NCBI RefSeq assembly: GCF_001682855.1
Contig: NZ_MAQW01000029.1
Coordinates: 232,487-296,486, forward strand
Reading direction: 5' to 3'
From: Bacillus sp. FJAT-27264
GTDB taxonomy: Bacteria; Bacillota; Bacilli; Paenibacillales; Paenibacillaceae
DNA: 64,000 bases
The notes under the pieces are model-generated. The model worked only from the letters and a program-made list of their open reading frames with translations, was not told the origin of the DNA and did not search any database. A program made the position numbers and the translations under genes. The stretch's first letter is position 1. Every line of letters begins with the position of its first letter. Shown here one piece after another: positions 58,955 through 64,000 of the stretch.

Positions 58955-60391
58955 TTATACCCCCGCGCGCTCAACCATGCCGCGGGCAATCCATACACCT
59001 GCCGCTCCAGCCTGCGCCAGACCGCGGGTAATGCCCGCACCGTCTCCGCCGCAGTAGAGTCCGGAAATCTCTGTCTCCATCGCTTCCGTTAGCTTCGGAC
59101 GAGCGGAGTAGAACTTCGCTTCCACACCGTAGAAGAGTGTATGCTCGGAAGCAATTCCCGGCGTGACCTTCTCCAGCGCCTCTACCATCTCGATTAGGCT
59201 CTTCATTGTGTTGTACGGCAGCACCAGTCCGAGATCACCCGGTACCGCTTCCTTCAGCGTCGGTTCCAGGAACCCTTCGCTAATCCGTGTCTCTGTAGAG
59301 CGCCGTCCACGCAGGATGTCGCCATACTTCTGTACGATAACGCCACCGCTGGACAGGTCATTGGCTCTTTTGCAGATTTCGCGGGCATATTCGTTCGGTT
59401 TATCGAACGGGTCTGTGAACTTATGCGAGACCAGCAGGGCAAAATTCGTATTCTTGGAGCCAAGTGCCGGATCTTTATAGGAGTGTCCATTCGCAGCCAT
59501 TACCCCGCTGTGATTCTCCACCACCACATGGCCGGAAGGGTTGCTGCAGAAGGTACGGACACGCGTACCCACAGAAGTATTGAAAATGAACTTCCCTTCA
59601 TAGAGATGCTCGTTAATCTCCTGCATCACGACATCCGAAGTCTCCACCCGAACACCGACGTCCACCTGATTGTTGTACATCTTCAGACGGCGCTTCTTCA
59701 GCACCTCAGTCAACCAGGCCGATCCGTCACGCCCCGGTGCAATCATGACCAGATTGGCCTCATAGCTGTCGCCATTCTTCATGGAAATACCAGTCACCCG
59801 GTGGGTTCCGTCCTCTTTGACCGTAACCAGATCCTGTACTTCTGCTTTAAACACCATATCGACACGTGTTTTCAGATATTCATATATTGATTTTAGAATT
59901 TCGAGGTTTTGTTCTGTTCCCAAATGACGCACCTGAGCCCGCAACAGCTTCAATCCAGCCGCATAGCCACGCTGCTCAATATCCCTGATACTGTCCGTTG
60001 TAGGATCGGTAATTAGATCGGTGGCCCCGTGCTCCAGGTTAATCCCGTCCACATAGCTGATTAGCTCTAGCACCTTGGAAGGCGCCAGATAATCCGTCAT
60101 CCACCCGCCGAACTCGGTTGTGATATTAAACTTGCCGTCACTGTAAGCACCCGCGCCCCCAAAACCAGCGGTAATCGAGCAAGCTGGTAAACAACCTGCA
60201 AACTCCTTGCGACCAGAGGCTGGCGGACAGAGTTTGATTTTCTCCTCCAGAATTGGACAACTGCGGCGATAAATGTCATGGCCTTTATCTACCAGCAGCA
60301 CCTTCCAATGCGGGGCCTTGCGCGTCAGCTCATAACAAGCGAATATTCCGGCCGGACCGGCACCAACGACAATTACATCATATTTACTCAT
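58955..60391 (-). CDS. FAD-dependent dehydrogenase, COG2509 family
   Basis: A 478-residue flavoprotein. The N-terminal FAD-binding GxGxxG is YDVIVVGAGPAGIFACYEL, followed by LVDKGHDIYRRSCPI. A Cys-containing segment KEFAGCLPACSITAGFGGAG and a C-terminal GLYCGGDGAGITRGLAQAGA (second FAD contact) fit COG2509. The substrate is unknown. The ATG at 60391 follows TTGGGAGGAACAA. Its leader is about 260 nt long and carries a guanine-type riboswitch with an intrinsic terminator, so expression should fall when guanine or hypoxanthine is abundant. A link to purine metabolism is therefore implied. Confidence 0.85.
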   Translation of the reverse strand: MSKYDVIVVGAGPAGIFACYELTRKAPHWKVLLVDKGHDIYRRSCPILEEKIKLCPPASGRKEFAGCLPACSITAGFGGAGAYSDGKFNITTEFGGWMTDYLAPSKVLELISYVDGINLEHGATDLITDPTTDSIRDIEQRGYAAGLKLLRAQVRHLGTEQNLEILKSIYEYLKTRVDMVFKAEVQDLVTVKEDGTHRVTGISMKNGDSYEANLVMIAPGRDGSAWLTEVLKKRRLKMYNNQVDVGVRVETSDVVMQEINEHLYEGKFIFNTSVGTRVRTFCSNPSGHVVVENHSGVMAANGHSYKDPALGSKNTNFALLVSHKFTDPFDKPNEYAREICKRANDLSSGGVIVQKYGDILRGRRSTETRISEGFLEPTLKEAVPGDLGLVLPYNTMKSLIEMVEALEKVTPGIASEHTLFYGVEAKFYSARPKLTEAMETEISGLYCGGDGAGITRGLAQAGAAGVWIARGMVERAGV

Positions 60392-60545
60392 TTGTTCCTC
60401 CCAAGAAGATAAGGCTTCTCCGTCTTGCTGCGGACGGTACGCATTCTCACAATATGATCACTCTGTGTGCTTTTTTGGCAGAACAACGGCGGGAGCCGGG
60501 CGTCAGTACAGTCCAAGCTTTGCTTGCCAGAACGATCAGCAACAA

Positions 60546-60600
60546 CAAAAAACCCGCCTACTTCAAGGTATGCCAAAGCACCCTATCCGTAGCCAGGAAT
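60546..60600 (-). terminator. Riboswitch-controlled terminator
   Basis: On the minus strand CCTGGCTAC (3' strand of the aptamer) can pair with GTAGGCGGG, followed by TTTTTT. It competes with the P1 helix, the usual OFF-switch layout. Confidence 0.7.
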
Positions 60601-60655
60601 TTACGGTTCCCTGTAGAGACCCCCAAACCTTATCTTCGGGGATATACGAACATCT
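60587..60655 (-). promoter_or_regulatory. Purine riboswitch, guanine class
   Basis: On the minus strand: P1 TCGTA / TACGG, P2 CCCCGAA / TTTGGGG with loop GATAAGG, J2/3 GTCTCTAC, P3 AGGGAA / TTCCTG with loop CCGTAAA, and J3/1 GCT. The two loops match the xpt aptamer almost base for base. The C equivalent to xpt C74 indicates guanine/hypoxanthine binding; the base before it is G where A is usual. Confidence 0.9.
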
Positions 60656-60662
60656 TATACGA

Positions 60663-60691
60663 ATTTTATAGAAAACATACGGATGTGTCAA
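60663..60691 (-). promoter_or_regulatory. Promoter of the riboswitch transcript
   Basis: On the minus strand TTGACA (60686-60691), a 17-bp spacer and TAAAAT (60663-60668), directly in front of the aptamer. Confidence 0.88.
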
Positions 60692-60864
60692 GTTATTGCA
60701 TCACTTATAGTTCGTTAATAATTAATTTCCCATCAAAAATACCCTGTTTATGTTTGATGTTTATAGCAAAAGACGAACATTAACTCCCTAGCAACTTTCA
60801 GAAGGAAACGATAGGATCTTGTCGAATATATAAGTATATTGCCACTTGAAAAGAGGAACATCTT

Positions 60865-61959
60865 ATGCAGTCCCTACTACAAAATCCTCGCGTAAAATAT
60901 TGGAATCGCATGCTGCTGAACGCTTTCTGGGTCATTCTCCTGGTCTATTTCGCCAGTCAGTTGCTCGTTTTGATGGTCATGGGCAATGGCAGGTTGCTGC
61001 TTTCGGAGAGGGAATATATTCATATCCGCATGGTACTTCCCGACTCCATGATCCTGATGCTGCTTCTCCTGCTTGAAGGAATATATCGCTGGAAACCCGC
61101 CTTTTCGGAGATCTCGATTATTGCGGCCAGTCATGTGTACGCCATGATAATCATTCTACATATCTCATCGGAAGTAACCGTGGAGCCGTTCATTCTGCTG
61201 ATACCACTACTTGTATCCATGATCTATCTGAAGAGTTGTTATCTGATCGGATCTTCCGTGATCTGTCTGATCTATTTAGCCGTATTATTCGGATCGGGTG
61301 GGAATTATAACTACATAGAGTACACCGAGAATATTATCATCGTTACCATATTTGCGGGCACCTCACTGGCCGGGTTCGCAATCATCGGACGTGGGCGGGA
61401 CTTGATACAATCGCTGGAGAATTCAGAGAAGTCAGAGCAGGATCTGCGAATACAAAATATCATCATGGACCGCTTGTCCAAGATTGATCCTTTGACAGAT
61501 TTGTACAATCATAAGACCTTCCACGAATATCTGGGCTGGCTGATTGAGCATCAGCAGAGCAACCCGTTCCCGATGCAACTGGCGGTTCTGGATATCGACA
61601 ACTTCAAGCAGGTCAATGACAGGTTCGGGCATTGGGTCGGGGATATCGTACTTAAGCATGTGGCAGCCGTTGTCCTCAAACACATCTGTACCGATGATTT
61701 TGCCGCACGTTACGGTGGAGAGGAATTTGTTGTGATCTTGAATGCTAAGCCTTTCGAAAGCTCACGCGAAATTATGGAAAAGATCCGCGCGGAAATTGCC
61801 GCTCATCCCATTGAGGTGATGGGGGGGCAGGTTATCACCGTGAGCATAGGCATGCATGATTTTGCTGGTGCCGACTCTAAGAGCTATGTGTTTCAGAAAG
61901 CCGATGATGCATTGTACCAAGCGAAGAAATCAGGGAAAAATCGGATTATAGCTCTCTGA
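60865..61959 (+). CDS. Membrane-bound diguanylate cyclase (GGDEF)
   Basis: A 364-residue protein with six membrane helices (to about residue 185), a short coiled linker and a C-terminal GGDEF domain: IDPLTDLYNHKTFHEYL, DIDNFKQVNDRFGHWVGD and the active-site RYGGEEF. It should make c-di-GMP from two GTP. An RxxD inhibitory site is not apparent in the expected place. The start ATG at 60865 follows GAAAAGAGGAACATCTT. It is divergent from the riboswitch-controlled FAD gene and faces a large GGDEF-EAL gene, separated by a terminator. Confidence 0.9.
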   Translation: MQSLLQNPRVKYWNRMLLNAFWVILLVYFASQLLVLMVMGNGRLLLSEREYIHIRMVLPDSMILMLLLLLEGIYRWKPAFSEISIIAASHVYAMIIILHISSEVTVEPFILLIPLLVSMIYLKSCYLIGSSVICLIYLAVLFGSGGNYNYIEYTENIIIVTIFAGTSLAGFAIIGRGRDLIQSLENSEKSEQDLRIQNIIMDRLSKIDPLTDLYNHKTFHEYLGWLIEHQQSNPFPMQLAVLDIDNFKQVNDRFGHWVGDIVLKHVAAVVLKHICTDDFAARYGGEEFVVILNAKPFESSREIMEKIRAEIAAHPIEVMGGQVITVSIGMHDFAGADSKSYVFQKADDALYQAKKSGKNRIIAL

Positions 61960-61966
61960 ACCCTCA

Positions 61967-62009
61967 AAAAAAGAACGAGCCCTCCAACCAGGAGCAGCTC
62001 GTTCTTTTT
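61967..62009. terminator. Bidirectional terminator
   Basis: The stem AAAGAACGAGC / GCTCGTTCTTT has an A-run before and TTTTT after. It lies between two convergent c-di-GMP genes. Confidence 0.9.
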
Positions 62010-62055
62010 GGTTTTATACGGTCACTTCTTGTCAAGGAACATCGCCGTCTTTTTC

Positions 62056-64000
62056 TCAGAAGTAACGCTCGACCTCCAGCAGCTTGCCTACACCACGTCC
62101 GGGAACCGGGCGGCTGATAAGATAGCCCTGCACTTTGTCACATCCAGACTCCTTAAGGAATGCCAGCTGTCCGTCCTCCTCTATACCCTCCGCAACTACT
62201 TCCAGCCCCATCTTATGACCCAACTGTACGATAATTTGTACGAAAGACTGGCTGTAAGTACTGTCGGACAGAGAATCTATAAAAGTCTTGTCGATTTTGA
62301 GTGTCGATATCGGCAACTGCTGCAAGTAGCTGAGCGAGGAATAACCTGTACCGAAGTCATCGAGCGCAATAAGAATCCCGCATGATTTCAGATACTCCAG
62401 CTTGGTAACCATACTCTCGAAGGATTCCATAAAGATTGATTCGGTAATCTCCAGCTCCAGACATTCCGGCTGTAGTCCTGTTTCCTGTAGTGCATTCAGC
62501 ACCACATCAATGAAATCATCTTGCAGCATTTGAATCACAGAGATATTCACTGATATTTTGTAGGGAATGCCTACCCGATCATGCACATCCTTCATAAAAC
62601 GGCAGGCTTCGCGCAGCACCCATTCCCCGATATAGGTAATCAGTCTGGAATCCTCCGCAACCTTGATAAAAGAAAGCGGAGAAACAAAGCCCAGCACCGG
62701 ACTGTTCCAGCGGATCAGAGCTTCAAAACCTGAAATTAGACCCGTACGAATATCTACCTGTGGCTGATAGTGCAGCTCGAACTCATCGTTTTTCATGGCA
62801 CTCCGCAAGTGCTTTTCAATGTTCATGCGTTCATTGAACACTTTATGCATGGACTTATCATATACGGCATATCTGCCTTTGCCCTCTTCCTTGGCGCGGT
62901 ACATGGCCACATCAGCATTCTTCAACATTTCCTCTGTTGTCCCCCCGTCTTCAGGGTAAAAAGAAATTCCTATGCTAACCGTGACGTACAGTTTGCTCTC
63001 TCCGATCAGGAAGGATCTTTTGAAAGCCTGCATGATCTTTTCGGCCAGACCGAAAATGGCGTCCCTATCCTGAATATCCTTGAGGAAAATCACAAACTCG
63101 TCTCCCCCTAGCCGGGAGAGCATTCCCTCTTCACCCACCAGCGATTGCAGCCGCTCGCTGGCCTTACGAATCAGTACATCCCCAAACTTGTGACCGAGTG
63201 TATCATTGATATATTTGAAATTGTCGGTATCAACAAACAGCAACGCTGCTGATCCTCCCAGCTTCCGGAAATACTTCTCCATCGCCTCCAGCAGACTGGC
63301 ACGGTTGGGCAGATCGCTAAGTGAGTCAATATAGGCCAGACGGTGCATATTCTTCTGATTTTCCAACAATATCTCGTACTGGCCCATAAGCTCTTGCTGG
63401 GTCGCTGTGAGCTGCTCATAGGTCGCTTCAAGCTCCTGATAGCTATTGTTCAGCTTGAGCTCCACCTGTTTACGATTGCTGATGTCAATCAGTGAGCCGA
63501 GGAACAGGACGATTTTGTCACGTGGGTCGACAATCGCTTTACCCCTGACTTCAAACCAGATGTAGTTCCCTTCCTTGGTCCGCATGCGATATTCTGTCTC
63601 ATAGATCGGTGTTAATCCGGCCAAATGCTCCTGCCGGGCTTTATTCGACGACGCCTGCTCCTCGGGATGAATGATGCTGAGCACACCGCCTTCATAGGAA
63701 TTGATCTCTTCCTCGGTGTAGCCCATTACCTCAAACCAGCGGTCCGAAAGCCTGTAATAACCGCTCTCCCAATCCAATTCCCACATATAAGCCCCGGAGC
63801 CTTCGGAAGCCAACCGGAATCGGCGCTCGCTGATACGTAATTTGTCGAATTGATCCTGCAGTTCCTCTTCGGTTGCCGCCAGTTCTTCGTATGTAGCTTC
63901 CAGCTCTTCATAGCTCAGCTGGAGTTTGAGTTCATTTTGCTTGCGGATATCAATATCAAGGCCAGCGAGAACGAAGATATCTTCAGCCTGACGATCCAGC
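62056..64000 (-). CDS. PAS-GGDEF-EAL c-di-GMP signalling protein (5' end outside window)
   Basis: The visible 647 residues, open to the right edge, begin at the end of a preceding PAS domain (DIFVLAGLDIDIRKQNELKL). Then come a coiled linker with SYEELEATYEELAATEEELQ, a PAS_3 domain (ASEGSGAYMWELDWESGYYR to FLGSLIDISNRKQ), another similar coiled linker, a GGDEF domain and a C-terminal EAL domain (GFEALIRWNS, ALDDFGTGYSSL, DKTFIDSL). The GGDEF site reads RLGGDEF, so cyclase chemistry is possible. The EAL domain has the catalytic glutamates and is likely an active phosphodiesterase. The true start lies beyond 64000. Confidence 0.9.
   Translation of the reverse strand, partial: LDRQAEDIFVLAGLDIDIRKQNELKLQLSYEELEATYEELAATEEELQDQFDKLRISERRFRLASEGSGAYMWELDWESGYYRLSDRWFEVMGYTEEEINSYEGGVLSIIHPEEQASSNKARQEHLAGLTPIYETEYRMRTKEGNYIWFEVRGKAIVDPRDKIVLFLGSLIDISNRKQVELKLNNSYQELEATYEQLTATQQELMGQYEILLENQKNMHRLAYIDSLSDLPNRASLLEAMEKYFRKLGGSAALLFVDTDNFKYINDTLGHKFGDVLIRKASERLQSLVGEEGMLSRLGGDEFVIFLKDIQDRDAIFGLAEKIMQAFKRSFLIGESKLYVTVSIGISFYPEDGGTTEEMLKNADVAMYRAKEEGKGRYAVYDKSMHKVFNERMNIEKHLRSAMKNDEFELHYQPQVDIRTGLISGFEALIRWNSPVLGFVSPLSFIKVAEDSRLITYIGEWVLREACRFMKDVHDRVGIPYKISVNISVIQMLQDDFIDVVLNALQETGLQPECLELEITESIFMESFESMVTKLEYLKSCGILIALDDFGTGYSSLSYLQQLPISTLKIDKTFIDSLSDSTYSQSFVQIIVQLGHKMGLEVVAEGIEEDGQLAFLKESGCDKVQGYLISRPVPGRGVGKLLEVERYF

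Overview
The window looks like chromosomal DNA of a Paenibacillus-type Firmicute. The evidence is strong AGGAGG-like ribosome sites, frequent TTG and GTG starts, TTGACA/TATAAT promoters, and protein families typical of Bacillales (SinR/SinI, TasA/SipW, CsoR/CopZ/CopA, LytST, ThiXYZ, CcdC, OdhAB). This is recognition from protein sequence, not a database match. No rRNA, tRNA, prophage, transposase or CRISPR array was found.

Layout. 1-3660: a tandem repeat array, the NAD(P)HX repair enzyme and small metabolic genes. 3857-7860: a sulfate ABC transporter operon (sbp-cysT-cysW-yezD, minus strand) with a clear promoter and operator-like palindrome. 7954-14230: a membrane-anchored alpha/beta hydrolase, a lactonase-like propeller protein, small membrane proteins and an LDH-like enzyme. 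14301-19236: a zinc/cadmium module: a P-type ATPase and a CDF exporter, each with its own ArsR-type operator, plus an ArsR/SmtB repressor. 19431-23142: MFS, a divergent CorA-like protein and an orphan HPt protein. 23219-26670: a TPP-riboswitch-controlled thiamine-precursor ABC operon. 27277-30679: an ABC-2 exporter with a DesK/DesR-like two-component system (YvfRSTU type). 31045-34560: nitroreductase and a divergent MocR/EamA pair. 34621-37807: copper module csoR-copZ and copA, with two CsoR boxes. 38051-42228: a GGDEF/HD-GYP protein and an MFS-PadR operon. 42706-47153: a biofilm-matrix module. 47609-51936: odhAB. 52079-53194: a MerR-nitroreductase pair. 53897-57727: LytST and an OFA-type transporter. 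58004-64000: a nucleotidyltransferase-like protein, a poly-His protein, a riboswitch-controlled FAD enzyme and two more c-di-GMP enzymes, the last running off the window.

The most interesting part is the matrix module. A TapA-position secreted protein, a SipW signal peptidase and two TasA/CalY-like fibre proteins lie behind a cluster of GTTCTYT SinR boxes. They are followed by sinR. A 50-codon sinI, easily missed, faces sinR from the opposite strand. In front of sinI is what looks like a class I cyclic-di-GMP riboswitch, with the sinI ribosome site in the loop of a small hairpin. This would wire c-di-GMP directly into the SinI/SinR switch, and three c-di-GMP turnover proteins are encoded in the same window.

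A second pattern is a roughly 140-190 bp dispersed element made of two copies of a GCATTNTTGTACCTTAT-like motif followed by inverted copies. It occurs four times. Three copies lie exactly between convergent gene ends, and the fourth lies downstream of a gene whose other neighbour is outside the window.
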